A stretch of DNA of 64,000 bases from NCBI RefSeq assembly GCF_003867015.1, contig NZ_CP032548.1:1493001-1557000 (forward strand). The letters run 5' to 3'. Below, piece after piece: positions 1-10,800 of the stretch. Position 1 is the first letter of the stretch. Every line of letters starts with the position of its first letter. The notes beneath the pieces were generated by a model. The model saw nothing but the letters and a program-made list of their open reading frames with translations. It did no database searches and had not been told where the DNA came from. The stretch is from Tenacibaculum singaporense. Lineage in GTDB: Bacteria > Bacteroidota > Bacteroidia > Flavobacteriales > Flavobacteriaceae. A program made the translations under genes and the position numbers.

Positions 1-1
1 T

Positions 2-3000
2 ATCAATAGAGACGTAGCTCAATTCGATATCTCATTTATATTTTCAGAGAATGAAGAAAAATTGTCTTTAGATATTGATTATAATACAGATATTTATGAG
101 CAAGAGTTTATTCAACGAATTCACACACATTTTAATACACTTTTAAATGAGGTTATAAATAAAGCTGAAGAAGTTGTTGATTCAATTTCTTTATTAGTTG
201 AAGGAGAAGAAAAAGAAGAGTTACTTTCTATGAGTCAAAGCCCTGTAATAAAACAAAATTTTGACTGTAATGTTCTAGAACTATTTAAAGGCAAAGTTCA
301 AGCGAATCCAAGTGAAATTGCAATAGAATATAAAGAAAGAAAAATAAGTTATAATGAGTTAGATGTTTTATCTAATGAATTGGCTAATTTTTTGTTAAGT
401 AAAACAAATATCAGTGCAAACGATATTGTAATGATTTCATTAGAAAGAAATGAATGGCTTATAATATCAATTTTAGCTGTATTAAAAACAGGAGGAGCAT
501 ATTGTCCTATTGACCCAGATTTTCCAGACTTAAGAAAAACCTACATAAAAGATAATACAAAGTCAAAAATAGTCTTAGATGAGGTCTTATTAAATGATTT
601 TTTTGAATTTAAAGATAAGATTAGTTCAGCCATAAATCATAGGATTACTTCACAAGATCTAGCATATGTTATTTTTACTTCAGGATCTACTGGAAGACCT
701 AAAGGAGTGATGGTAACCCATGCCAGTTTAACTAATTTTATAGAGTTTTATAACCTAGAGAAGTCTAGAACATCATTAACATGCAATTTTGTTTTTGATG
801 TATCAGTAATGGAAATATTTTCAGCAATCACTTCAGGAAGTACTCTTGTTATTCCAGAGAAGCATATTGTTATGTCTCCAAGAGAGTATGCTTCTTTTCT
901 TTATGAAAAGGAAATAAATCATTGCTATATACATCCTATGCATTTAGAGGAAATAAGTGTGAACCTATCTTTATATGATAAGTTATATTTAAAAAGAATA
1001 CTTATTGGAGTAGAGGGAATTAAAAAGGAGGCAATACAATGGTATTTTGATAAAAATATTAGGATAATTAATGGTTATGGCCCTACAGAGGGAACTATTT
1101 GTTCTAGTTTTTATGAAGTGGAGGATATTGATAGTATTATCACAGCAAATTTACCAATAGGTATTCCTTTACCAAACTATCAGTTATTAGTTTTAGAAGA
1201 AAATACAAATGTGTTAGTTCCTAAAGGAGTTATTGGTGAACTGTGTATATCTGGAATAGGTTTGGCTAAAGGATATTTAAACGACTTAGAACTAACAAAT
1301 AAGAAGTTTCAAAACCACCCTTTTGCAGAAGATAAAAAGATTTATAGAACAGGAGATTTAGTAAGATGGCTTCCAAGTGGTAATCTTGAATTTATAGGAA
1401 GACGAGATTATCAAGTTAAAGTTAGAGGGTATAGAATTGAATTAGGAGAGATTGAACATGCTTTGCTAAAGCATCCCAATATTAAAAAGGCAGTTGTTCT
1501 CGTAAAAGAACAGGGAGATATCAAAGATATTGTTTCTTTTATTGTAGGAGATTTTTTACCAATAAATGAGATAAGAGAGTTTTTAAATAAAAGGTTGGCA
1601 AACTATATGCTACCAACTTATTATGCTTTTATTGATGAAATTCCATTAACTACAAATGGAAAGATAGATAAAAAACTATTGTTGGGTATTGAAAATCTTC
1701 AGAAAAGCACAACCGAATATATTGCTCCAACTACTGAGTTAGAAACTAAACTAGTAAAAATTTGGGAGGATATTCTAGAAACAAAAAACATTGGAATTAC
1801 TGATAATTTTTTTGAATTAGGAGGACATAGTTTAAAAAGTGTTAAGCTTATTAATAAAATAGAAAAGGAATTAAATTATCACATTAAAATAAAGGAAATA
1901 TTTGCTTTTCCAACTATTAAAGAATTAGTTACCAGATTAAGAGAGAAGACTTATGAACCAATCGAGAAGGTATCATCAGATTCTTTGGTAAAAGTTACTC
2001 CAGCACAAAAAAGACTTTGGGTTTTAAGTCAGTTTGATAAAGGGGCGGAAGCATATAATATTCCAGGGGTTTTAAAGTTAGAAGGTCCTTTGAATGTTGA
2101 TTTTTTGAAAAGATCAATTTATAAAGTAATTGAAAGGCACGAGAGTTTAAGAACTTATTTTGTTAATTATGATGATGATATTTATCAAAATGTTATGCCT
2201 TATGATGAAATTAAATTTGAGATAGATTATTTATGTTTTCAAGATAATAAAAGCATAAATACCCTAATAGAAAAGGTGAGTTCTAATAGGTTTGAGCTCT
2301 CAAAAGCTCCGTTGTTAAAATTGTGTCTAGCCTCAGTTTCAGAAGAAGAACATTATTTAATATTCAACCTTCATCATATTATAGGAGATGGTTGGTCTAT
2401 GGAGGTTTTTATAAAGGAAATAACTAAGTTTTATAATGAAGATCAGAATGAATTACATTCTTTAAATATTCAATACAGAGATTATGTTTATTGGTTAAAC
2501 CAACAAATTTTAAATAATAAACTTGATAATTTAAAAGAATATTGGTTAGGTAAATTTGCAGGAAGTATTCCAATATTAGACTTGCCTACTTATCAAAAAA
2601 GACCCGTAATTAAAACTTATAATGGGGCAAGAATTCATTATGATTTTTCTGAGAAAGTTTCCAATGAATTAGAGTTCTATATAGCTAAGAAAGAAGTAAC
2701 ATTGTTTATGTTACTAATGGCTGGATTGAATGGTATATTATATAGGTATACAGGGCAAACAGATATAGTTTTAGGAACTCCAGTTGCCGGTAGAGAGCAT
2801 CCTGACTTAGAGGATCAAATAGGTTTATATCTAAACACTTTAGCTATTAGAACAAGTTTTGATAAGAATCAGACCTTTGAAGATTTATTAAAAATTCAAA
2901 AGGACACTTTAATAGAGGCATACGAGCATCAGTTCTACCCGTTTGATACATTAATAGATGAATTAAAACTAAAAAGAGACCCAGCAAGATCAGCTTTGTT

Positions 3001-6000
3001 CGATGTTATGGTAGTTTTACAAGATGAGTTAAGTTCTATTGGTGGTTATGATAGTTTAAGAGGAGGAGTAAAAGTATCCTCAGTAGTAAAAGACTATAGA
3101 GATACGAGTCAATTTGACATTACATTTTCTTTTATTAATTCAATTAAGGGATTATCTGTTGTAATTGAATACAATACTGACTTGTATACTGAGAATTTTA
3201 TTAAGAAGTTAGGCGAACATTTAGATACCTTTTTAAGATATATTATCAATAACTCAAATACTAAACTTAACGAAGTAAATTATTTATCCGAAAAAGAAGA
3301 ATATGAACTAATTTCTGAGTTTAATAACACGAAATCTGATTATCAGGACAATAAAAATATCGTTTTATTATTTGAAGAACAGGTTACAAACTCTCCCAAT
3401 AATACGGCTTTAATATTCGAAGATAAATCCCTTACTTATTTAGAGTTGGATGAGTTATCCACTCAATTATCAAATTATATCTTACAGAATTATGAGATTG
3501 AAAGAGAAGATTTTATAGGGGTTAAGCTAGAAAGAAGTGAATGGTCTATTATATCAATATTAGCAGTCTTAAAATTAGGAGGAGCTTACGTACCAATAGA
3601 TGTTAACTATCCTCAGGAAAGAATTGAATATATAGAGAAGGATACTAATTGTAAACTAACAATTAACGAAGAAACAATATCAAGTTTTTTAGTTTCAGAC
3701 AAGGTTTCCAAAAAAATATATAGAGATATTTCTTCGTCAAATTTGGCTTATGTTATGTATACTTCAGGCTCAACAGGTAAGCCAAAGGGAGTTATGATCC
3801 CTCATAAAAGTATTATGCGTTTAGTAAAAGAATCTAATTATTATTGTTTTACTGAAAGTGATGTATTACTTTCAACAGGGGCCTTTTCGTTTGATGCAAC
3901 AACTTTTGAGTACTGGGGGCCATTATTAAATGGCGGAAAACTAATTCTCAGTTCAAGAGAAAAATTATTAGATTCAAATACATTACAAACTTTAATACTT
4001 CATAATAAGGTTAATGTTATGTGGTTTACATCTGGTTGGTTTAATCAATTAGTGGATGATCATATTGATGTGTTTAAAGGACTTTCAACTGTTCTTGTGG
4101 GAGGGGAAAAATTATCTTTTGAGCATATTAAAAAAGTACGTTCAAAGTATAGTAGTTTAAAAATTATCAATGGGTATGGACCAACAGAGAACACAACTTT
4201 TTCATTAACTTATGATATAACTGATGTAAAAGAGAATATTCCCATTGGTTATCCAATTAGTAATAGTACCGCATATATATTAGATGCATCAGGTAATTTA
4301 TTACCAAAAGGCTGTGTAGGAGAAATATATTTAGGAGGAGATGGACTTGCAAATGGTTATTTAAATTTTGACAGTTTGACAAAAGAAAAATTTGTAACAA
4401 GCCCATTCAATCCTAAAACTAAATTATATAAAACTGGAGACTTAGGAAAAAGACTACCTGATGGAAGTATCTGTTTTGAAGGTAGAATTGATAGTCAAGT
4501 TAAGGTAAGGGGGCATAGAATTGAGTTAGGAGAAATAGAGAATGTATTGTCTTCTTTTCCATATATAACTAATGCCGTTGTCATGTTAAATGATTTTAAA
4601 AATCAAAAAGTTATTGTGGCATATTTGACGACTCCTAATAAAATTGAGGTTTCAAAAATAAGAAGAGATTTGAAAGAAATCCTTCCAGATTATATGATTC
4701 CTAACTACTTCATATTTATAAATGAAATACCCTTAACACCAAACGGAAAAGTAGATAAAAAAGTATTACCTCCAATTGACGAAGAGTTTGAGTGTAATGG
4801 TGTTAATGAAAGTCCCAAAAATGAAACAGAAAGGAAAGTTCAAAACATATGGGAGTCAGTTTTAGGAGTAGCAAATATTAGTGTTAATAATAACTTTTTT
4901 GAACTAGGAGGACATAGTTTAAACGCTGCAAAACTAATTAATGAGTATAAGAGAGTTTTCAAAGTAAAATTATCTATGAAATTGATTTTTACTCATACCA
5001 GTATTAGAGAACAAGCTGAATTAATACTAAATACACCTAAGCTTGTTGAAACAAAAATACCTAAAGCAATTAATGCAAAATTGTACCCTGTAACTTCAAA
5101 CCAAAAAAATATTTGGATTGCAAGTCAATATAAGGAAGGATCAAAGGCTTATCATATGTCTTTTAACTTTGAGGTTACAATGGATGCTGAAAAGCTTGAA
5201 AAGTCTATAGAAGAAGTAATAAAGCGATACGAAATTTTACGAACTGTTTTTGTTGAATCAGAAGAAGGTGAAATATATCAAAGAGTTTTAACCTTTGAGG
5301 AATTGAGCTTTGGAATAAATCATGAAGATTATAGGTATTCTTCAGATATCTTAAGTTGTGTAAATGATTATGTTTCAAAAGAAAATGAAATATTATTTAG
5401 TTTAGAATCAGGTCCATTGATGAGAGTTTCAATGTTAAAGGTAAGTGACTCTAATTATATACTATACGTAAATATCCATCATATAATTTGTGATGCTTGG
5501 TCTATTGAAATCTTGATAAATGAAATATTGAATGAATACAAGGCTGGAGAAGACAATTCAATTTTAAAAAGAAAAGAATTACCAATACAGTTTAAGGATT
5601 ATTCTAGTTGGAAATTAAAACAAGAAATTAATTATGAAGAAGAACTTAAGGATTTCTGGACAAATCAATTTCAAGGAGAATTACCTAAAATAAAACTGTC
5701 AATATCGAATGATCGCCCAAGGATAAAAACATATAATGGAGGGATTTATTCAGGAGTTTTAGATACAAGAAACTCTGAAAAAGTATTGAACTTTATAACA
5801 AATAAAGGGGTGTCTTTATACATGCATGCTCTTGGGGTATTACAAATTTTACTTTATAAATATTCATTACAAAATGATATCATAATTGGTAGCCCAACAG
5901 CTGGTCGAGGTCATTTAGATCTAAAAGACCAAATAGGTTGTTTTATAAATACGATGGCTATTAGATTAAGATTTGATGAAAATGAATTCTACAGAACTAG

Positions 6001-6469
6001 CTTAGAGCGAATAAAAAACTCTGTATTAAAAGCTCAAAAGTATCAAGACTATCCATTTTATAAACTACTGAATGATATTCAGTATGAAAATGATCCATCT
6101 AGAAGTTCATTGTTTGATATAATGCTAGTTATGGTTCAAAGTGATATTACAGAGAAAAAATTTCCTTTAGAAAATTCAGTTTTAGGTCAGGTTACTAACC
6201 AAAAGGTAAGAAGTAAAGTAGATTTAACCTTTTTTATTAAGGAAAGTAAAGGGGGAATAGAAACTCAAATAGTTTATAATTCAGACTTGTATACGAATTC
6301 TGTTATAAAAAAACTGTATGCTGAATTTGAAACTTTATTGATAACCATTTCTGAAAAAGATAACCAGACTATAGGTAGTTATGTAGATGAAATTAGAGGG
6401 TCATCAGAAAAAAAAGAGCAAAATGAGTTTTCAGAATTGCTTAATGAAGCTTTAGAAGAAGACTTCTAG
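2..6469 (+). CDS. NRPS1, 5'-truncated: C'-A-T-C-A(Val)-T-C
   Basis: Non-ribosomal peptide synthetase entering from the left edge: the frame is open from nt 2 and its first ~55 residues are the tail of a condensation (C) domain, so the true start lies upstream; the TTG at 62 is not a start. Visible order (approximate residues of the visible 2155): C tail 1-55, A1 95-570, T1 580-650 (LGGHSLKS), C 665-1110 (HHIIGDG), A2 1125-1610, T2 1625-1690 (LGGHSLNA), C 1710-2140 (HHIICDA, last Gly replaced by Ala). Both A domains carry TSGSTGxPKG, YGPTE and the final 'NGKxDKK' lysine. By eye the pocket code of A1 is DVMYLGGIC (unassigned) and of A2 DAFWLGGTF, the classic valine code. The protein ends on a C domain without an A domain; NRPS2 downstream begins with A, so the two form a module split between proteins. 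The last residues are acidic, as in docking tails. Confidence 0.95.
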   Translation: MNRDVAQFDISFIFSENEEKLSLDIDYNTDIYEQEFIQRIHTHFNTLLNEVINKAEEVVDSISLLVEGEEKEELLSMSQSPVIKQNFDCNVLELFKGKVQANPSEIAIEYKERKISYNELDVLSNELANFLLSKTNISANDIVMISLERNEWLIISILAVLKTGGAYCPIDPDFPDLRKTYIKDNTKSKIVLDEVLLNDFFEFKDKISSAINHRITSQDLAYVIFTSGSTGRPKGVMVTHASLTNFIEFYNLEKSRTSLTCNFVFDVSVMEIFSAITSGSTLVIPEKHIVMSPREYASFLYEKEINHCYIHPMHLEEISVNLSLYDKLYLKRILIGVEGIKKEAIQWYFDKNIRIINGYGPTEGTICSSFYEVEDIDSIITANLPIGIPLPNYQLLVLEENTNVLVPKGVIGELCISGIGLAKGYLNDLELTNKKFQNHPFAEDKKIYRTGDLVRWLPSGNLEFIGRRDYQVKVRGYRIELGEIEHALLKHPNIKKAVVLVKEQGDIKDIVSFIVGDFLPINEIREFLNKRLANYMLPTYYAFIDEIPLTTNGKIDKKLLLGIENLQKSTTEYIAPTTELETKLVKIWEDILETKNIGITDNFFELGGHSLKSVKLINKIEKELNYHIKIKEIFAFPTIKELVTRLREKTYEPIEKVSSDSLVKVTPAQKRLWVLSQFDKGAEAYNIPGVLKLEGPLNVDFLKRSIYKVIERHESLRTYFVNYDDDIYQNVMPYDEIKFEIDYLCFQDNKSINTLIEKVSSNRFELSKAPLLKLCLASVSEEEHYLIFNLHHIIGDGWSMEVFIKEITKFYNEDQNELHSLNIQYRDYVYWLNQQILNNKLDNLKEYWLGKFAGSIPILDLPTYQKRPVIKTYNGARIHYDFSEKVSNELEFYIAKKEVTLFMLLMAGLNGILYRYTGQTDIVLGTPVAGREHPDLEDQIGLYLNTLAIRTSFDKNQTFEDLLKIQKDTLIEAYEHQFYPFDTLIDELKLKRDPARSALFDVMVVLQDELSSIGGYDSLRGGVKVSSVVKDYRDTSQFDITFSFINSIKGLSVVIEYNTDLYTENFIKKLGEHLDTFLRYIINNSNTKLNEVNYLSEKEEYELISEFNNTKSDYQDNKNIVLLFEEQVTNSPNNTALIFEDKSLTYLELDELSTQLSNYILQNYEIEREDFIGVKLERSEWSIISILAVLKLGGAYVPIDVNYPQERIEYIEKDTNCKLTINEETISSFLVSDKVSKKIYRDISSSNLAYVMYTSGSTGKPKGVMIPHKSIMRLVKESNYYCFTESDVLLSTGAFSFDATTFEYWGPLLNGGKLILSSREKLLDSNTLQTLILHNKVNVMWFTSGWFNQLVDDHIDVFKGLSTVLVGGEKLSFEHIKKVRSKYSSLKIINGYGPTENTTFSLTYDITDVKENIPIGYPISNSTAYILDASGNLLPKGCVGEIYLGGDGLANGYLNFDSLTKEKFVTSPFNPKTKLYKTGDLGKRLPDGSICFEGRIDSQVKVRGHRIELGEIENVLSSFPYITNAVVMLNDFKNQKVIVAYLTTPNKIEVSKIRRDLKEILPDYMIPNYFIFINEIPLTPNGKVDKKVLPPIDEEFECNGVNESPKNETERKVQNIWESVLGVANISVNNNFFELGGHSLNAAKLINEYKRVFKVKLSMKLIFTHTSIREQAELILNTPKLVETKIPKAINAKLYPVTSNQKNIWIASQYKEGSKAYHMSFNFEVTMDAEKLEKSIEEVIKRYEILRTVFVESEEGEIYQRVLTFEELSFGINHEDYRYSSDILSCVNDYVSKENEILFSLESGPLMRVSMLKVSDSNYILYVNIHHIICDAWSIEILINEILNEYKAGEDNSILKRKELPIQFKDYSSWKLKQEINYEEELKDFWTNQFQGELPKIKLSISNDRPRIKTYNGGIYSGVLDTRNSEKVLNFITNKGVSLYMHALGVLQILLYKYSLQNDIIIGSPTAGRGHLDLKDQIGCFINTMAIRLRFDENEFYRTSLERIKNSVLKAQKYQDYPFYKLLNDIQYENDPSRSSLFDIMLVMVQSDITEKKFPLENSVLGQVTNQKVRSKVDLTFFIKESKGGIETQIVYNSDLYTNSVIKKLYAEFETLLITISEKDNQTIGSYVDEIRGSSEKKEQNEFSELLNEALEEDF

Positions 6470-6515
6470 GAAAAAACAATCAAATTAAGAAATTGAATAA
6501 AACATACTTTAACAG

Positions 6516-7832
6516 ATGAGTAATAATATACGTAAGTACAAGGCATGGAGTTTACCAAACTTTTTAAAGATTCCACAGGTAAAAACATACCTTTCTGAAG
6601 GAGAGATTAAAGCAATCAAAACAGTAGGAAGTGTATTACCATTTAAAGTAAATAATTATGTGGTTGAAGAATTAATAGATTGGAATAACATTCCAAACGA
6701 TCCAATTTTTCAATTAACGTTTCCACAAAAAGAAATGCTTTCTGAAAAGCATTATAGGTCAGTTTCTGAAGCTATTGATAGTAATATGAATAAGCGTGAA
6801 ATGGTTGAGCTTATTAATGGAATTAGACGAGAACTAAACCCGCATTCAAGTTCTCAAATAGAAAATATTCCTTTTTTAGATGGAGTACCTCTAACGGGTA
6901 TTCAGCATAAGTATAAAGAAACAGTATTGTTTTTTCCAAGTAATAGTCAAACATGTCATGCATATTGTACATTTTGCTTCAGGTGGCCGCAGTTTGTTAA
7001 TCTTGATGCTGTAAAATTTGCGATGAAGGAAACTGATTTACTAATTAAATACATAGAAAATAATAAAGAGGTGACTGATTTATTATTTACGGGAGGAGAT
7101 CCGATGATAATGAAGACATCAATTTTTAAAAGATATTTAGAACCAATACTGAATAATAAAGTAGGGAACTTACAAAATATAAGAATTGGTACAAAAGCTC
7201 TAGGATATTGGCCATACAAATTCTTGACAGATGATGATGCCGATGAAATGATAGCCTTGTTCGAAGAAATTATAGCATCAGGATATAATTTAACTATTAT
7301 GGCTCATTTTAATCACCCTAATGAATTAAAAACAGAAGCGGTAAGAAAAGCTATTAAAAGAATACTCTCAACAGGGGCTCAGATACGAACTCAGTCTCCT
7401 ATTATGAAATATATAAATGATTCGAGTGAGATTTGGGAGGAGATGTGGAGAGAACAAGTAAAATTAGGATGTATTCCTTATTATATGTTTTTGGCAAGAG
7501 ATACTGGAGCCCAATCATATTTTGCAATTACACTAAGTGATGCTCTAGAAATTTATCAAAATGCATATAGAAAAGTAGGAGGTCTTGCTAGAACAGTAAA
7601 AGGGCCAGTTATGTCAGCTAACCAAGGGAAAGTTCAAGTATTAGGAGTTAATGAAATCAACAATGAAAAGTTATTTACTTTACGTTTCAATCAAGCAAGA
7701 AACCCCAATTGGGTGGGGGCACCTTTCTTTTCAAAATATAATGAAGGAGCAGTTTGGTTAAATGATTTAACTCCAGCTTTTGGTGCAGAAAGTTTCTTTT
7801 TTGAAAAGGAACAGTTATTTCAAAATATTTAA
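6516..7832 (+). CDS. KamA-family radical-SAM aminomutase-like enzyme
   Basis: 438 aa, lysine-2,3-aminomutase-like radical SAM/PLP protein. CxxxCxxC for the [4Fe-4S]-SAM cluster is at Cys147/151/154, followed by TGGDP (192-196). The KamA landmark HFNHPNE is at 264-270, then a 'TQSPIMKYIND' segment equivalent to NQSVLLRGVND. Lys372 in 'NQGKVQVLG' aligns with the PLP-binding lysine of KamA (GGGGK). The Asp that binds the lysine side-chain amine in clostridial KamA, seven residues before that Lys, is Val365 here, so L-lysine is an unlikely substrate. Members of the family move an alpha-amino group to the beta carbon. The gene sits 46 bp after NRPS1 and 28 bp before NRPS2, so it probably supplies a beta-amino acid to this line, perhaps for the NRPS2 A domain (inference). 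Family sure, substrate unknown. Confidence 0.85.
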   Translation: MSNNIRKYKAWSLPNFLKIPQVKTYLSEGEIKAIKTVGSVLPFKVNNYVVEELIDWNNIPNDPIFQLTFPQKEMLSEKHYRSVSEAIDSNMNKREMVELINGIRRELNPHSSSQIENIPFLDGVPLTGIQHKYKETVLFFPSNSQTCHAYCTFCFRWPQFVNLDAVKFAMKETDLLIKYIENNKEVTDLLFTGGDPMIMKTSIFKRYLEPILNNKVGNLQNIRIGTKALGYWPYKFLTDDDADEMIALFEEIIASGYNLTIMAHFNHPNELKTEAVRKAIKRILSTGAQIRTQSPIMKYINDSSEIWEEMWREQVKLGCIPYYMFLARDTGAQSYFAITLSDALEIYQNAYRKVGGLARTVKGPVMSANQGKVQVLGVNEINNEKLFTLRFNQARNPNWVGAPFFSKYNEGAVWLNDLTPAFGAESFFFEKEQLFQNI

Positions 7833-7860
7833 TACTCCTTAGAATAAATTACATAAGAAA

Positions 7861-10800
7861 ATGAATAAGAAAGTAATTTATACAGTATTTGAAAATACTG
7901 TAGCTAAATTTCCTACTAATATCGCGGTTAAAACAGAGAATAAATCACTTTCATATTTAAAGTTAAATGAGTTAGCTAATAGATTAGCTCATACTATAAA
8001 TTCACTGAATATTGATGATAAAGGTATAATATCTGTTTTGTTTGAAGAACGCCTTTATCAATTAATATCTCTTCTGGGAATTTTTAAAAGTGGAAAAGTA
8101 TATCTACCATTAGATAGTAAATACCATGAGAAACATTGGGAGGAGATGTATAAGCTAGCTCCTAGAGTAATGCTTACATCAAGTTTAAACCATGATAAAA
8201 TAAAATCTTTTAATAAGAAATTAAATTATCAAATTCCATTTGTTATTGATTTGTCTTTAGACGAAACTAATGAATTAAAAATTACATTATTTAAGCTAGT
8301 AAATGATGAGTATCATCAAGAAGACCTGTGTGTAGAAGAAAAATGTTATAACCCTGATTTTGATATTGATGGAGAGGATTCTAGTTATGTTTTCTTTACT
8401 TCAGGTTCAACTGGTACACCTAAAGCTGTTTTAGGGAAACATAAAAGTTTAAGTCATTATATTCATTGGGAGTCAAAAGAATTAGAAGTCAATGAAAACG
8501 ATAGACTAGGTCAAATTATATCTTACTCTTTTGATGCTTCTTTAAAAGATGTTTTTATTTCTTTAATAAATGGAGCAACATTATGCATTCCTTCAGAAGA
8601 TACGAAACAGGATACATTAAGGTTAATTGAGTGGATGTTGAAAGAAGAGATAACTCTTATGCATATGGTTCCTACTATGTTTAGGCTTCTTACAGGAGTA
8701 GGAATTGAAAAAGAAGGACAAGTAAAAGAGTTTCCAAGTTTAAAATATGTATTACTTGCAGGAGAAAAATTGTATAACAAAGATATTTTAAACTGGAGAA
8801 AGTTTCATGGAAATAAAACAGGAATATATAATTTTTATGGAACTACAGAATCTACAATTTTAAGTACTTATTATAAAATAGGAGATGAATTAAAAGGGAA
8901 ATTGTCTGATGTTTTATGTGTTGGTAAACCTATTTCTAACACAAGGGTGTTGATAGTGAATAGTAAGAATGAAATATGTAGAATTAACGAAAAAGGAAGC
9001 GTTTACATTAGAACTCCTTTTTTATCTAAAGGGTACTACAATAATGAAAAGCAAACATCAGAGAAGTTTATTCAGAACCCTCTTTCGAAAGAAAAGGAAA
9101 TAGTATATGATACGGGAGATTATGGAATGTATAATGAAGAAAGAGATATTGTAATCTTAGGAAGAAAAGACGGAATGGTTAAACTAAATGGGGTTAGGAT
9201 TGATGTGAACTCCATTGAAAAAATAATTCTTGAGATAGAAGATGTTTCTATGGTAAAATGTATGGTTTTTAAAGAAGGAAGTATAGATGCAACTTTAGTT
9301 TGTTTTTATAAATCTGACTATACAAAAGAAGGAATTGTCAAAGATTATTGTTCAAGGTTTTTATCGTTATACGAGGTGCCATCTATGATTTTTAAACTAG
9401 ATGAGTTTCCAATGACTGCTAATGGCAAGATTGATGGACAAGGTTTGTATGAAAGCATTTCAGAAAGAATAATAAAAAGAGAAATGATTGGACCTAAGAC
9501 TGAAATTGAAAAAGCTCTGGCAAAATTATGGAAAGAAGTGTTGGCGATAGAAAATGTAGGAATTAACGATAATTTTCTCTTTTTAGGAGGAAATAGCATT
9601 AAGCAAATACTTTTAAGAACAAGGATAAAAAAAGAGTTAGGTGTTGCTATTTCAATAGAGGAAATCTTTCTTAATCCTACTATACATGAATTAGGACAAT
9701 TTTTGCAAAATAAAATAAAGAAAGATGAGGGAAAAGTTGTTAAGAGTATTCCAAAATTAGAAGAAAATAGAGAAGAAGGGTATATTGTATCAAATGAACA
9801 AATGAGAATTTGGGTAACGTCTCAATCAGAAAAAGAATCAATAGCCCATAATATGCCTCATACATATAACATTGAAGGAGAATTAAATATAGAACTATTT
9901 AAAAAGGCGTTACAACAAGTTGTTAACAGACATGAGGTACTGAGAACATCATTTGAACTTAATAAAGAAGGAGATGTAGTGCAGAAAATAAATGAAGATA
10001 TAGATGTTAATTCTATTTTTTCTTATAATAGGTCTGATGATACAAATACATCACTTATAGATAAAACTATAGCAGATTTCGCTGAGACATTATTCAATTT
10101 TGAGCAAGCACCTTTATTTAGAGTAATGCTTATTCAACTAGATGAAACAAAGTTTAAACTTTGTACAGTAATGCATCACATTATAGGTGATTATACTTCG
10201 GATCAAATTCTAATTAAAGAAATTGTTAGTTTATACATAAATTATAAAGACAACAAAAATATTGATTTAACACCTCTAAAAATTCAATATAAAGATTATG
10301 CTAGTTGGATAAAGAAGCGTATACAATTAAATGAATTTATTAAGGAGAAGGAATTTTGGAGTAGTAGTTTAAAAAACATAAAGAGACAATCTAAATGGTA
10401 CAATATTTCTAAAGAACAGAATTTCAAAGGTGCCTATGTTATAAGACAATTACCAGAAAAATTAGTTGTAGATATTAAAGAATTATGCTTAAAGTATAAT
10501 TATAATTTAATGGGAATAATGTCAGCAGCTTTGGGAGTATTAGTTCATAAAACTACTTCTCAAAAAAATGTAGTTATTGGAGTTCCAGTAAATCTAAGAA
10601 ACCATCCTGATTTATTAAACCAAGTAGGGCTATATTTAAACTTATTACCATTAAATGTAGCAATTAAAGAAGAAAACTCTGTTAAAGATTTAGTAAAAGA
10701 TACTTTACAACAACAGATAAAAATGATAGACAATTCTTTTTACCCTTTCGATTTAATTGTAGATGATTTTGAAAAACAGTATAAAGAGAATTTAATTGAT

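Noticed and set aside
62..64. TTG at 62 as the start of NRPS1
   Set aside because: The frame is open to the window edge and the preceding 20 residues continue a C-domain sequence, so the gene starts upstream.
6516..7832. Calling the KamA-like gene lysine 2,3-aminomutase (beta-lysine supply)
   Set aside because: The side-chain-binding Asp equivalent is Val365 and the surrounding loop differs, so lysine is not supported.
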